Shown here one piece after another: positions 42,026-50,972 of a stretch of 64,000 nucleotides of DNA. Each line of letters begins with the position of its first letter. Within the stretch, counting starts at the first letter, position 1. The position numbers and the translations under genes were made by a program. This stretch comes from Geminicoccaceae bacterium (lineage in GTDB: Bacteria > Pseudomonadota > Alphaproteobacteria > Geminicoccales > Geminicoccaceae). A model generated the notes under the pieces. That model did not search any database, was not told where the DNA came from, and saw only the letters and a list, made by a program, of their open reading frames with translations. The stretch is taken from NCBI GenBank assembly GCA_025999455.1, contig AP024683.1:1123501-1187500 (forward strand). Direction: 5' to 3'.

Positions 42026-43408
42026 TCAAGCGGCCTTCGCCATCGCCGGCAAGGCCGCATCCAGCCCCCGCTGCAGCCGGTCGAAGAGCTCGTCGATCTC
42101 GTGCTCCTCGATGATGAGCGGCGGGCAGATCCCGATCACGTCGCCCGGCAGCGGCCGCACGATCAGCCCCTGCTCGAGGCAGCGCTGGACGATCTGCGCG
42201 GCGGCCTTGGCTTCTTGCGGGAACTGCTCCTTGGTCCGCTTGTCGGCCACGATCTCGAGGCCGCCCAGGAGGCCCACCCCGCGCGCCTCGCCCACGAGCG
42301 GGTGCGCCGCGAGCTGGACGAGCCGCTCCTGGAAGCGCGGGCTCACCCGCTGGACGTGTTCGAGGATCCGGTCGCTCTCGTAGATCTTCAAGGTCTCGAG
42401 CGCGACCGCGGCGGCAACGGGATGGCCGCTGTAGGTGTAGCCCATGCCGAGCGTGCCGAGTTTGGCCGACTGATCGGCGAGAACCTCGTAGAATTCCTGG
42501 CTCATGAGCACGGCGGCGATCGGCACGTAGGCCGAGGAGAGTTGCTTCGCGCAGATGACGAGGTCGGGGCGGATCCCGAAGGTGTCGCAGCCCCACATGT
42601 TGCCGGTCCGGCAGAAGCCGTTGATGACCTCGTCGGCGACGAAGAGGATGTCGTATTTGCGCAGGATCGGCTGGATCTTCTCGAAATAGCCCTTGGGCGG
42701 GACCACCACCCCACCCGCGCCCATGACCGGCTCGGCGAAGAAGGCGGCGATCGTTTCCGGCCCGAGCGCCCGGATCAGCGTGTCGAGCTCCTCGACGAGC
42801 CGGCTCGCGAAGGCGCCTTCGCTCTCGCCCGGTAGCGCGTCGCGATAATGCGAGGGGCAGGTGAGGTGGAAGAAGCGGTCCGACATCGGCAGATCGAAGC
42901 CGACCCGCGCATAGGGCAGGCCCGTCAAGTGCCCGCCCGCGAGCGTGATGCCGTGATAGGCCCGCTTGCGCGCGATGATCCGCTTCTTCTCCGGCTTGCC
43001 GCGCGCGTTGTTGTAGTACCAGACGAGCTTGATCGCCGTGTCGATCGCTTCCGAGCCGGAATTGACGAAGAACACCTTGGCCATCGGCTTCGGTGCGATC
43101 GACACGAGCTTCTCGGCGAGCTCGATCACGGGCTCGCTCGAGCGGTGGGCGAAGACGTGGGTATAGGGAAGCTGCTCCATCTGCCGCCGGGCGGCCTCGA
43201 CGAGGCGCTTCTCGGAGAAGCCGAGCGAGGCGCACCAGAGCCCGGAGAGGCCCTCGACGTAGGCCTTGCCGTCGTCGTCCCAGACCCAGATGCCTTCGCC
43301 ACGGGTGATGACGAGCGGGCCCTGCTGCTCGTGCGCGCGCAGATTGGTGTAGGGATGGACGAGATAGGCCTTGTCGCGCGCGTGGAGCGAGTTGGGTGCC
43401 TGGACCAT
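42026..43408 (-). CDS. Class III aminotransferase (omega-amino acid:pyruvate type)
   Basis: This is a 460-residue PLP enzyme. The PLP lysine is Lys288 (DLVICAKQLSSAYVPI), preceded by FVADEVINGFCRTG with the PLP-binding Asp. SGLWCASLGFSEKRL, FVNSGSEAIDTAIKL, RKRAYHGITLAGG, and GEARGVGLLGGLEI are the family blocks of omega-transaminases (beta-alanine, taurine or polyamine to pyruvate). TGMGYTYSGHP-like GMGYTYSGHPVAAAVALE is typical. The donor amine is unknown. GGAGAATTCC precedes the ATG at 43408. Divergent from hemH. Confidence 0.93.
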   Translation of the reverse strand: MVQAPNSLHARDKAYLVHPYTNLRAHEQQGPLVITRGEGIWVWDDDGKAYVEGLSGLWCASLGFSEKRLVEAARRQMEQLPYTHVFAHRSSEPVIELAEKLVSIAPKPMAKVFFVNSGSEAIDTAIKLVWYYNNARGKPEKKRIIARKRAYHGITLAGGHLTGLPYARVGFDLPMSDRFFHLTCPSHYRDALPGESEGAFASRLVEELDTLIRALGPETIAAFFAEPVMGAGGVVVPPKGYFEKIQPILRKYDILFVADEVINGFCRTGNMWGCDTFGIRPDLVICAKQLSSAYVPIAAVLMSQEFYEVLADQSAKLGTLGMGYTYSGHPVAAAVALETLKIYESDRILEHVQRVSPRFQERLVQLAAHPLVGEARGVGLLGGLEIVADKRTKEQFPQEAKAAAQIVQRCLEQGLIVRPLPGDVIGICPPLIIEEHEIDELFDRLQRGLDAALPAMAKAA

Positions 43409-43565
43409 GGAATTCTCCTGCGGCCGCCCGGCGTTCCGGGAACGGCTCGGCGGCGGCAGTCTATGATCCGGCGGGCGGTGCGTCCACGTAGGAGGAAGCG
43501 GACCGGCTTGTACCGGACGTGCGAAAGGCTATCTGCGCGGCGATGGGCGCGGAGGGGGTGGAGCC

Positions 43566-44648
43566 ATGGTCGGGACGGGGGTGCTCGAGCGGCGAACGGA
43601 GCGGACGCGGGTCGAAACCGGGCCCCTGCCGGCCGACCACCCGCCGATCCAGCCGGCGCGGATCGGCGTGTTGATCTTGAATCTCGGCACGCCGGACGGG
43701 ACCGATTATTGGTCGATGCGGCGCTATCTCTCGGAGTTCTTGTCGGACCCGCGGGTGATCGACTATCCGGCCTGGCTCTGGCAGCCGCTCCTCCAGCTCG
43801 TGATCCTGAGCAAGCGGCCCTTCTCCAAGGGCAAGGAGTACGAGGCGATCTGGAACAAGGAGCTCGACGAGAGCCCCTTGAAGACGGTGACGCGCAGCCA
43901 GGCGGCCAAGCTCGCCGCGCGGCTCGCCGGCAAGCGGCCGGAGATCCGCGTCGATTGGGCGATGCGCTACGGCAATCCCTCGATCGCGAGCGCGATCGAC
44001 CGGCTCGTCGAGCAGGGCTGCCGGCGGCTCCTCTTGATGGCGCTCTACCCGCAATATGCGGCGCCGACCACCGCCACGGCCTACGACAAGGCCTTCGACG
44101 CCTTGAAGAAGCTCAAATGGCAGCCGGCGATCCGCACGCTGCCGCCCTATCACGACCACCCGACCTACATCCGCCTGTTGGCCGACAGCATCCGCCGGCA
44201 TCTGGCCGGGCTCGACTTCGAGCCCGAGCTCCTGCTCATGTCCTATCACGGGGTGCCGAAGCGGTTCCTGCTCGAAGGCGATCCTTACCATTGCCACTGC
44301 CGGAAGACCTCGCGGCTCGTGCGCGAGGCGCTCGGTTGGCCCGAAGACAAGGTCATGGTCGTCTTCCAGTCGCGCTTCGGCCGGGAGGAATGGCTGCAGC
44401 CCTATCTCGACGAGACGCTCGCCGAGCTCCCGTCCCGCGGCGTCAAGAAGATCGCCGTGATCTCACCGGCTTTCGTGACCGACTGCCTCGAGACGCTCGA
44501 GGAGATCGCTACGGCCGGCCGCGAGACCTTCCTCGAGGCGGGTGGAGAGAAGTTCACCTACATCCCCTGCCTCAACGATTCGGACGAGCACATCGACTTC
44601 CTGGCCGAGCTCGCCACGGCCGAGCTGCAGGGCTGGCTCCAGGCCTGA
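43566..44648 (+). CDS. hemH: Ferrochelatase (protoporphyrin ferrochelatase)
   Basis: This is a 360-residue enzyme that inserts ferrous iron into protoporphyrin IX, the last step of protohaem synthesis (EC 4.98.1.1). The catalytic His228 lies in LLMSYHGVPKRFLLEGDPYH, and CLNDSDEHIDFLAEL near the C-terminus holds the family Glu/His metal-side residues. GVLILNLGTPDGTDYWSMRR is the N-terminal mark. The N-terminus is about 30 residues longer than in E. coli. GGAGGGGGTGGAGCC stands before the ATG. No other hem gene is near. Confidence 0.95.
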   Translation: MVGTGVLERRTERTRVETGPLPADHPPIQPARIGVLILNLGTPDGTDYWSMRRYLSEFLSDPRVIDYPAWLWQPLLQLVILSKRPFSKGKEYEAIWNKELDESPLKTVTRSQAAKLAARLAGKRPEIRVDWAMRYGNPSIASAIDRLVEQGCRRLLLMALYPQYAAPTTATAYDKAFDALKKLKWQPAIRTLPPYHDHPTYIRLLADSIRRHLAGLDFEPELLLMSYHGVPKRFLLEGDPYHCHCRKTSRLVREALGWPEDKVMVVFQSRFGREEWLQPYLDETLAELPSRGVKKIAVISPAFVTDCLETLEEIATAGRETFLEAGGEKFTYIPCLNDSDEHIDFLAELATAELQGWLQA

Positions 44649-44760
44649 GGGCGCGGCAGAACGTCGCGGCCCGGGTTGAAAGCCCGAGGTCGCCGCGGTA
44701 CCGCCTCGCGAAACTTTCGGCCGGCCGATCGTGATGGGTCCGTCCGCCGAGTGAGGCGGC

Positions 44761-45705
44761 ATGCATGGTTCCGAGGCTCCGCGCGCCGGCGGCGGGCTGC
44801 TCGCCGGCAACGCCGTCACCCTCGCGGCGATCGTTCTCTGGGCGAGCTCCTTCCTCGTCACCGATCGGTTGTTGCAGAGCTGGAACCCGGTCTGGCTGAC
44901 GGTCGGCCGGATCCTGGGCGCGGGTCTCCTGCTCCTCGCGTTCTGCGCCCTCGCCGGGCGGCTTCGGACGCTGCGGCCGAAATCCTGGCCGCGGCTCGCC
45001 CTCGCGAGCGTGCTCGGCTTCGGCCTGGCCGGCCTCGCGATCGTCGTCGGCCAGAAATTCTCCGACCCGGTGACGACGGCGATCATCGTCACGACCGGGC
45101 CGCTCATTTCGGCCGTCATGGGGATCCTCGACGGCAGCGAGCGACCGAACCTGCACCTCTGGGCGGGCATCCTCATGGCGATCGCGGGCGGTGTCCTCGC
45201 GAGCCTCGAGCCCGGCAGCTGGCTCCCGTCGCCGCGGGGCGGGGAGTTCCTCGTCCTCCTCTCGCAGATCCTGTGGATCTGGTATTCGCGGATCTCGGCC
45301 TCGGGCTTGGGCGAGCTCGACGCGATCGCCAAATCGACGCTCGGCCTCACGATCGGCGGCCTGTTCCTGTTGGCCGTGGCGGCGATCGGCACGCTCGCGG
45401 GCCTCGTCCCGCTCGGGATCGATCTCGGCGCCGAGAGCCTGGCACTCATGGGTTGGCTCGCCGGCTTCTCGATCGCCGTCTCGGTCTCGCTCTGGCTCGT
45501 GGGCGTGCGGATCTTGGGGGCCACGATCGCCGCGATCCACACGAACTTGGCACCCTTCTACGTCATGCTCATGGCCCTCCTGCTCCTCGGCACGGCACCG
45601 CGGCTCGGCCAGATCCTGGGCGGGGCGCTCGTGGCCGGTGGTGCGGTGCTCGCCCAATGGCCGGCGATCCGCCGGGCGCTGCGGGCCGAGCCGCCGATCG
45701 CCTGA
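44761..45705 (+). CDS. DMT-superfamily transporter (EamA domains)
   Basis: This is a 314-residue inner-membrane protein with ten predicted helices in two EamA repeats (about 15-145 and 160-305). Blocks such as TLAAIVLWASSFLVTDRLLQ, GAGLLLLAFCALAGR, VLGFGLAGLAIVVGQKFSDP, GPLISAVMGILDGSERPN and NLAPFYVMLMALLLLGTAPR fit drug/metabolite exporters. It lies 112 bp after hemH on the same strand and 22 bp before the ZapE gene. The substrate is unknown. Confidence 0.92.
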   Translation: MHGSEAPRAGGGLLAGNAVTLAAIVLWASSFLVTDRLLQSWNPVWLTVGRILGAGLLLLAFCALAGRLRTLRPKSWPRLALASVLGFGLAGLAIVVGQKFSDPVTTAIIVTTGPLISAVMGILDGSERPNLHLWAGILMAIAGGVLASLEPGSWLPSPRGGEFLVLLSQILWIWYSRISASGLGELDAIAKSTLGLTIGGLFLLAVAAIGTLAGLVPLGIDLGAESLALMGWLAGFSIAVSVSLWLVGVRILGATIAAIHTNLAPFYVMLMALLLLGTAPRLGQILGGALVAGGAVLAQWPAIRRALRAEPPIA

Positions 45706-45727
45706 TCGACCCCCTCGGGGATCCGCT

Positions 45728-46891
45728 TTGCTCGTCACCCTCCTCGATCAGCGGATCGCGCGCGGCGAGCTCGCGCTCGACCCGCAGCAACGCGCCGCGG
45801 CCGAGCGGCTCGATGCGCTCGCGCGAAAGCTGACCGCGCCACCGGCCGCTCCGGCCAAGGGTTTGTGGGCACGGCTCGTGGGCGGCCGCAGCCCGACCGC
45901 GGCGGAGGAGCGGCACGGGGTCTACCTCCACGGCCGCCCCGGCCGCGGCAAGTCGATGCTCGTCGACCTCCTGCTCGAGGCCGTGCCGATCGCCGCCGCG
46001 CGACGGGTCCATTTCCAGCCCTTCATGCTGGAAGTGCACGAGCGGCTGCGGGCGCTGCGGACCGCTTCGGCGGATGCCGATCCGCTCGCCGCCCTCGCGC
46101 GCAAGCTCGCCGGCCGCATCCGCCTCCTCTGCCTCGACGAGCTCGAGGTCCGCGACATCGCCGATGCGATGATCCTGGGCCGCCTTTTCGAGGCGCTCCT
46201 GGGCTTCGGGGTGGCGATCGTCGCGACCTCGAACCTGCCGCCCGAGCGGCTCTACGAGGGCGGGCTCAACCGCGAGCTCTTCCTGCCGACGATCGCGCTG
46301 TTGCGCCGCCGGCTCGAGGTCGTGACCCTCGACGGGCCGGTCGACTATCGGCTGCGGCGGCTCGACGGCCTCGCCCTGCACCTGGCTCCGCTCGGGCCCG
46401 AGACCGACCGCGCGCTCGAGCGGATCGTGGCCGTGCTCACCGACGGCCGGCCGTTCCGCCCCGAGACGCTCGACGTGGCCGGCCGACCCCTGCACGTCCC
46501 GGAAGCCGCCGGTCCGGTCGCCCGGTTCGACTTCGCCGAGCTCTGTGCGCGGCCGCTCGGGCCGGCCGATTATCTGGCGCTCACCGAGCGGTTCGGGGTG
46601 ATCGTACTGCGCGGCGTGCCGATCTTGACCCCCGACCGCCGCAACGAGGCGCGCCGGTTCGTGACGCTCGTCGATGCGCTCTACGAGCGCAAGGTGATCC
46701 TCGTCGCGACTGCCGAGGCCGAGCCGGAAGCGCTCTATCCCGAAGGCGAAGGGGCGTTCGAGTTCCGCCGCACGGTGAGCCGGCTGCGCGAGATGCGGAC
46801 GCGCGAGTGGCTCGAGCGCTGCCGCGCCCGCCGACCGGAGGATCTGCCGCGCAGCTTCACCGCCTTCGCGCTCACTTCCGATCTTTCCTGA
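45728..46891 (+). CDS. zapE: ZapE/AFG1-like ATPase
   Basis: This is a 387-residue P-loop ATPase of the AFG1 family. Walker A is HGRPGRGKSMLVDLLLE, Walker B is LLCLDELEVRDIADAMILGR, and sensor motifs VAIVATSNLPPERLYEGGLN and LALTERFGVIVLRGVPILT are present. ZapE binds the Z-ring in E. coli and helps division under stress; the mitochondrial homolog Afg1 is involved in respiratory complex turnover. The start is taken as TTG 45728 (22 bp after the transporter stop); upstream extension has no start signal. It is slightly longer than the E. coli protein. Confidence 0.9.
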   Translation: MLVTLLDQRIARGELALDPQQRAAAERLDALARKLTAPPAAPAKGLWARLVGGRSPTAAEERHGVYLHGRPGRGKSMLVDLLLEAVPIAAARRVHFQPFMLEVHERLRALRTASADADPLAALARKLAGRIRLLCLDELEVRDIADAMILGRLFEALLGFGVAIVATSNLPPERLYEGGLNRELFLPTIALLRRRLEVVTLDGPVDYRLRRLDGLALHLAPLGPETDRALERIVAVLTDGRPFRPETLDVAGRPLHVPEAAGPVARFDFAELCARPLGPADYLALTERFGVIVLRGVPILTPDRRNEARRFVTLVDALYERKVILVATAEAEPEALYPEGEGAFEFRRTVSRLREMRTREWLERCRARRPEDLPRSFTAFALTSDLS

Positions 46892-46967
46892 ACGCGGCGC
46901 ATCCCCGCTTACGCGCTAGGTCCGAACGGAACCCCCGCCGGCTCGGGACGCGGCTATCCTCGGGCTC

Positions 46968-47318
46968 GTGCGCCGGTCCCTAAGCCTCGCCGTTGGCCTC
47001 TCTCTTTTGCTCGCCGCGCTGCTCGCGGGCGGGACGGCGGCCGCGCAACAACCGCCGGCCTGCCGGGCCGAGACGGCGGGGATCGTCGCCTGCATGGCCG
47101 GGCGGCTCTGCGAATGCCGTTTCGAACGGCCGGGGCGGATGACGGGGGTGAGCGGCGGCTGGCGCTGGGATTGCGGGATCCTCCGCCCCGCCTGCGGCGG
47201 CGGGCCGGACACGCCTGCGACGACGTCCGATCATCCTCAGACCCTGCCGCCTTCGTTCGGCCTCGATCTCACGCTGCCGACGGCACCTCCACGACCGCGC
47301 CCCCGGGTACCGTTCTGA
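46968..47318 (+). CDS. Small secreted Cys-rich protein (hypothetical)
   Basis: This is a 116-residue protein. GTG at 46968 opens a signal peptide (RRSLSLAVGLSLLLAALLAG, cleaved near TAAAQ). The mature part has six cysteines (PACRAETAG, ACMAGRLCECRFERP, WRWDCGILRPACGG) that could form disulfides, then a Pro-rich tail (PTAPPRPRPRVPF). No family was recognised. The ribosome-binding site is weak. The next gene, 107 bp on, is also a small exported protein; both may be envelope proteins. Confidence 0.65.
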   Translation: MRRSLSLAVGLSLLLAALLAGGTAAAQQPPACRAETAGIVACMAGRLCECRFERPGRMTGVSGGWRWDCGILRPACGGGPDTPATTSDHPQTLPPSFGLDLTLPTAPPRPRPRVPF

Positions 47319-47425
47319 GCGGGTGCGACGACGATTGCCGCTGCGCGCCGCCCGCTGCATAGTTTCGCTCGGGCGGTGACCCGTGGCCGGACGAAATGGC
47401 TGCGGGAAAAAGGAAAGAGGAAGTG

Positions 47426-47986
47426 ATGCGGACGCTCGTCGGGGCGTGCGTCGGATTCGTGTTGGCCGGCTCGGCGCTGGCGCAGACTTCCACGATCGAT
47501 CCGGACCGGGCCTGGCAGCGCCGCCAGGCGGATACGGCCGAGCAGCGGGCGGTGACCGACCCGGTCGGTGCCGCTTCGATGGCGCGCGAGGAACGGCGGC
47601 GGATGGCGGTCGAGAGCCGCGGCGCGATCGACGCCGAGGCGATCGCGACCGAACGGCGGCTCGAGCGGGTGAGCCAGGCCGGCCGGTCGGCCGAGCCCGT
47701 GCCGCCGCGACCGGCCCGCGCCGGCGAGCGCTTGCCGTTCAGCGCCGACACCTCCCGCGATCGGGAGCTGTTCGCGGTCGAGCGCGACCCGCTCGCCACT
47801 GCCGACCTCCTGCTCGAGCGGGCGGCGGAGGGGATCGCCGAGGGTCGCACGGATGCGGCGCGCTCGGACCTCGCCTTCGCCGCGGCGGAGCTGCAGATGG
47901 CCGTGGGCACGGCGGATCCCGCCCGGCTGGAGCGAGCCCGCCAGCGGCTCGGCGAGCTCCAGGCGCAACTGCCCGGGCCGCGCTGA
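47426..47986 (+). CDS. Exported helical protein of unknown function
   Basis: This is a 186-residue protein. ATG at 47426 gives a good signal peptide (MRTLVGACVGFVLAGSALAQ) with AAAGAGGAAGTG upstream; a 10-residue upstream extension is less likely. The mature part is charged and helical (PDRAWQRRQADTAEQRAVTD, LATADLLLERAAEGIAEGR, RARQRLGELQAQLPGPR) and may be coiled coil. No domain recognised. It is convergent with the RraA-like gene, 7 bp away. Confidence 0.7.
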   Translation: MRTLVGACVGFVLAGSALAQTSTIDPDRAWQRRQADTAEQRAVTDPVGAASMAREERRRMAVESRGAIDAEAIATERRLERVSQAGRSAEPVPPRPARAGERLPFSADTSRDRELFAVERDPLATADLLLERAAEGIAEGRTDAARSDLAFAAAELQMAVGTADPARLERARQRLGELQAQLPGPR

Positions 47987-47993
47987 ACGCGCC

Positions 47994-48707
47994 TCAGCGG
48001 CCGCGCTCGCGCAGCCAGAGGGCGAAGGCGGCGCGGCTTTCCTCACTCGCCGGGTAGAGGCCGGGCAGCCGGTCGCCCGCCCGCACGCGCTCCTCGACGA
48101 ACTCCTCGTAGAGCGTCATCTCGGCGGCCTCGGCCGCGACTTCGGCCGCGAGATGCGCGGGGATGCAGACGACACCCTCCGCATCGCCCACCATGACGTC
48201 GCCCGGATAGACCGCCACCCCGCCGCAGGCGATCGGTAGGCCGATGTCGGCGGCGTGGTGCCAAATGGGCCCCGTGGGCGGGCTCGGCCGGCGGTGGTAG
48301 GCGGGGAAGCCGAGCCGCGCGATCCCCGGGCTGTCGCGGAAGCCGCCGTCGGTCACGATCCCCGCCACACCCCGCACCGCGAGCCGCGTCACGAGGATGT
48401 CGCCGGCCGAGGCGCCACGCGGATCGCCCCGGCTGTCGATGACGAGGACGTGGCCCGGCGGGCAGGTCTCGATCGCCTTGCGCTGGGGATGCTCGGGATC
48501 GGCGTAGGCCGCCATCACGTCGAGATCCTCGCGCGCGGGAATGAAGCGGAGCGTGAAGGCAGGGCCGACCATGGGCGGCTGGTTCGGGCCCACCGGGTGC
48601 ACGTCCTGCAAACAGACGTTGCGGAAGCCGCGCTTGAAGAGGCAGGTCGTCAAGGTCGCGGTGCTGACCGCCGAAAGCCGCGCCCGGGTCGTCTCGTCCA
48701 GGACCAT
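47994..48707 (-). CDS. RraA family protein (4-hydroxy-4-methyl-2-oxoglutarate aldolase-like)
   Basis: This is a 237-residue protein of the RraA/HMG-aldolase fold. The G-x(20)-R-D motif region is seen in SAGDILVTRLAVRGVAGIV followed by TDGGFRDSPGI, where Arg and Asp bind substrate and metal. VGPAFTLRFIPAREDLD and AIACGGVAVYPGDVMVGDAE are typical. ATG at 48707 is chosen because GGGGAGGTGGG precedes it. In the family, members cleave HMG/oxaloacetate to pyruvate; others inhibit RNase E. A catabolic aldolase/decarboxylase role is more likely here. Confidence 0.9.
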   Translation of the reverse strand: MVLDETTRARLSAVSTATLTTCLFKRGFRNVCLQDVHPVGPNQPPMVGPAFTLRFIPAREDLDVMAAYADPEHPQRKAIETCPPGHVLVIDSRGDPRGASAGDILVTRLAVRGVAGIVTDGGFRDSPGIARLGFPAYHRRPSPPTGPIWHHAADIGLPIACGGVAVYPGDVMVGDAEGVVCIPAHLAAEVAAEAAEMTLYEEFVEERVRAGDRLPGLYPASEESRAAFALWLRERGR

Positions 48708-48811
48708 CGCCCACCTCCCCGCTCTGCCGCCGCGCGGTCGCCCTCCTAGCAGCACCGGGGCGGGTGCGGCATCCTCCCGCACGCAACACCTGCGCATCGG
48801 GGGCGCCCCTC

Positions 48812-49348
48812 TTGTCACCCCTCCTTCGACCCGCGCGCGAGCACGACCTTCCGGACATGCTCGCGATCTACGCGCCGGAGGTTCGCCACGGCACGGCGAG
48901 CTGGGAGTGGGAGCCGCCCGATCTCGCCGAGTTCGCCCGCCGCTTCGCCGCCCAGCAGGCGCAGGGCTGGCCTTGGCTCGTGGCCGAGCTCGACGGTCGG
49001 ATCGCGGGCTACGCTTACGCGAGCCGCTACCGGCCGCGGATCGGCTACGGCTGGTGCGTCGAGGATTCGGTCTACGTCGCCACCTTCGCCCGCGGTCGCG
49101 GGGTCGGCCGGACGCTCCTCCAGGGGCTGATCGCCGCGGCGGCCGAGCGCGGCGCCCGGCAGATGGTGGCGGTGATCGGCGATTCGGCCAACACGCCCTC
49201 GATCGCGCTGCACCGCGCCTGCGGCTTCGTCCACGTCGGCACGCTGCGGTCGATCGGCTTCAAGGCCGGCCGCTGGCTCGATTCGGTTCTCATGCAGCGG
49301 GCGCTGGGCGAGGGGGCGGCGAGCCCGCCCGGCCCGCTGCCGGGGTGA
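48812..49348 (+). CDS. GNAT acetyltransferase, phosphinothricin/methionine-sulfone type (PAT-like)
   Basis: This is a 178-residue cytosolic N-acetyltransferase. LLRPAREHDLPDMLAIYAPE, ASWEWEPPDLAEFARRF, and the acyl-CoA motif SVYVATFARGRGVGRTLLQ are present, and LHRACGFVHVGTLRSIGFKA and WLDSVLMQR close it, as in PAT/MddA enzymes that acetylate methionine sulfone, phosphinothricin or similar amino acids. The start is uncertain: TTG 48812 gives the usual length, while GTG 48764 would add 16 residues. Divergent from the RraA-like gene. Confidence 0.88.
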   Translation: MSPLLRPAREHDLPDMLAIYAPEVRHGTASWEWEPPDLAEFARRFAAQQAQGWPWLVAELDGRIAGYAYASRYRPRIGYGWCVEDSVYVATFARGRGVGRTLLQGLIAAAAERGARQMVAVIGDSANTPSIALHRACGFVHVGTLRSIGFKAGRWLDSVLMQRALGEGAASPPGPLPG

Positions 49349-49465
49349 GCGCCCGGGCTCGGGGGTCGGATCGGCGCGCGGCGGGCATGCCCCCGGCCGG
49401 CTTGCGGCCGGCCGAGCGAGCCGCCATCTGCGGGCGGCAGCGATCCGAACCGAGGCAGCGAGCCC

Positions 49466-50899
49466 ATGCAGCACACCCAGCTCTACATCGACGGCCAGTG
49501 GCGCCCGGCCGTGGCCGGCGGCACGATCACGCTGATCGACCCGGCGACCGAGGAGCCGGTGGGCACCGCCGCCCAAGCCGAGCGGGCCGACGTCGAGGCG
49601 GCCGTCGAGGCCGCGGTGCGCGGCTTCGCCAAGTGGCGCAAGGTGCCGGCTTGGGAGCGCTCGAACCTGTTGCGCAAGGCCGCCCAGCTCCTGCGCGAGC
49701 GGGCCGACCAGGTCGCCCGCCAGCTCACGATCGAGGTCGGCAAGCCGCTCGCGCAGTCGAAGGGCGAGGTCCAAGCGGCGGTCGAGTGCATCGATTGGTT
49801 CGCCGACGAGGCGCGACGGATCTACGGCCAGAGCCTGCCGGGGCGGACCGCCGAGCAGCGCTTCGAGGTCCGCTACGAGCCGGTGGGCCCGGTCGCCGCC
49901 TTCACCGCCTGGAACTTCCCGATCGTCCTCCAGGCCCGCAAGATCGCCCCGGCGCTCGCCGCCGGCTGCTCGATCGTGACGCGCCCGGCGGAAGAGGGGA
50001 CCGGGGCGGTCAAGCTCCTGATCGACTGCTTCGTCGACGCCGGCGTGCCGGCCGGCGTCCTCAACCTTCTGACCGGTGTCCCGCAGCCGATCTCGGAGGC
50101 GGTCATGGACGACGACCGCATCCGCAAGGTGACCTTCACGGGCTCGATCCCGGTCGGCCAATGGTTCATGCGCCGCGCCGCCGACACGGTGAAGCGGATG
50201 AGCATGGAGCTCGGCGGCCACGCGCCGGTCATCGTCCACGAGGACGTCGACCCGGAGAAGGCGGCCCTTCTCTCCGCGCAGGGCAAGGCGCGCAACAACG
50301 GCCAGGTCTGCGTGAGCCCGACCCGCTTCTTCGTGCACAAGAAGCACGAGCGGGTGTTCACCGAGACCTTCGCCGCGGCCCTTTCGAAGATGAAGATCGG
50401 CCACGGCCTCGAGCCCTCGACCGAGATCGGCCCGCTCATCAACAAGCGCCGGCTCGACTTCATCGAGAAGATGGTGGCGGACACGGTGGCCGAAGGTGCG
50501 CGCGTGGTCTGCGGCGGTAAGCGGCCGGCCGGCTTCAACCGAGGCTTCTTCTACGAGCCCACGGTCTTCTCCGACGTGCGCGACGAGATGCGCATCATGC
50601 GCGAGGAGCCGTTCGGGCCCTTGGCACCCGTCACGAGCTTCGAGGACGTGGACGAAGTGATCGAGCGCGCGAACGCGCTGCCCTACGGCCTCGCCGGCTA
50701 CGTCTTGACCAACTCGCAGAAGCTCGCCGCCAAGACCATCGACGGGCTCAAGACCGGGATCGTGGGCGTCAACAGCTTCGTGGCCGCGACCGCCGAGATG
50801 CCGTTCGGTGGTGTCAAACATTCGGGCTTCGGCCGAGAGAACGGCCAGCAGGGCATGCTCGACTACCTCGACTGCAAATTCGTCAACCTCGTGGTCTGA
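49466..50899 (+). CDS. NAD(P)-dependent aldehyde dehydrogenase (semialdehyde type)
   Basis: This is a 477-residue ALDH superfamily enzyme. Catalytic residues are Cys282 (NNGQVCVSPTRFFV), Glu248 (MSMELGGHAPVIV) and Asn150 (FTAWNFPI). The family's cofactor-binding Lys is replaced by Arg173 (IVTRPAEEG). The general similarity is to GabD/succinate semialdehyde dehydrogenases and to alpha-ketoglutarate semialdehyde dehydrogenase. The actual aldehyde cannot be told. GAGGCAGCGAGCCC precedes the ATG. It stands alone between the PAT-like gene and the Uma2 pair. Confidence 0.93.
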   Translation: MQHTQLYIDGQWRPAVAGGTITLIDPATEEPVGTAAQAERADVEAAVEAAVRGFAKWRKVPAWERSNLLRKAAQLLRERADQVARQLTIEVGKPLAQSKGEVQAAVECIDWFADEARRIYGQSLPGRTAEQRFEVRYEPVGPVAAFTAWNFPIVLQARKIAPALAAGCSIVTRPAEEGTGAVKLLIDCFVDAGVPAGVLNLLTGVPQPISEAVMDDDRIRKVTFTGSIPVGQWFMRRAADTVKRMSMELGGHAPVIVHEDVDPEKAALLSAQGKARNNGQVCVSPTRFFVHKKHERVFTETFAAALSKMKIGHGLEPSTEIGPLINKRRLDFIEKMVADTVAEGARVVCGGKRPAGFNRGFFYEPTVFSDVRDEMRIMREEPFGPLAPVTSFEDVDEVIERANALPYGLAGYVLTNSQKLAAKTIDGLKTGIVGVNSFVAATAEMPFGGVKHSGFGRENGQQGMLDYLDCKFVNLVV

Positions 50900-50972
50900 G
50901 AAGGCGCGGGGCGCTTCCCGTGGAGCGCCCCGCCCGCCCGTGCTAGCTTCCGAGCCGAGGGTGGAGGGGACG

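Noticed and set aside
43430-43560. A sigma-70-like promoter before hemH (TTGTAC, 16-bp spacer, TATCTG)
   Set aside because: Only about half of the consensus bases match in each hexamer, which is near chance in this region.
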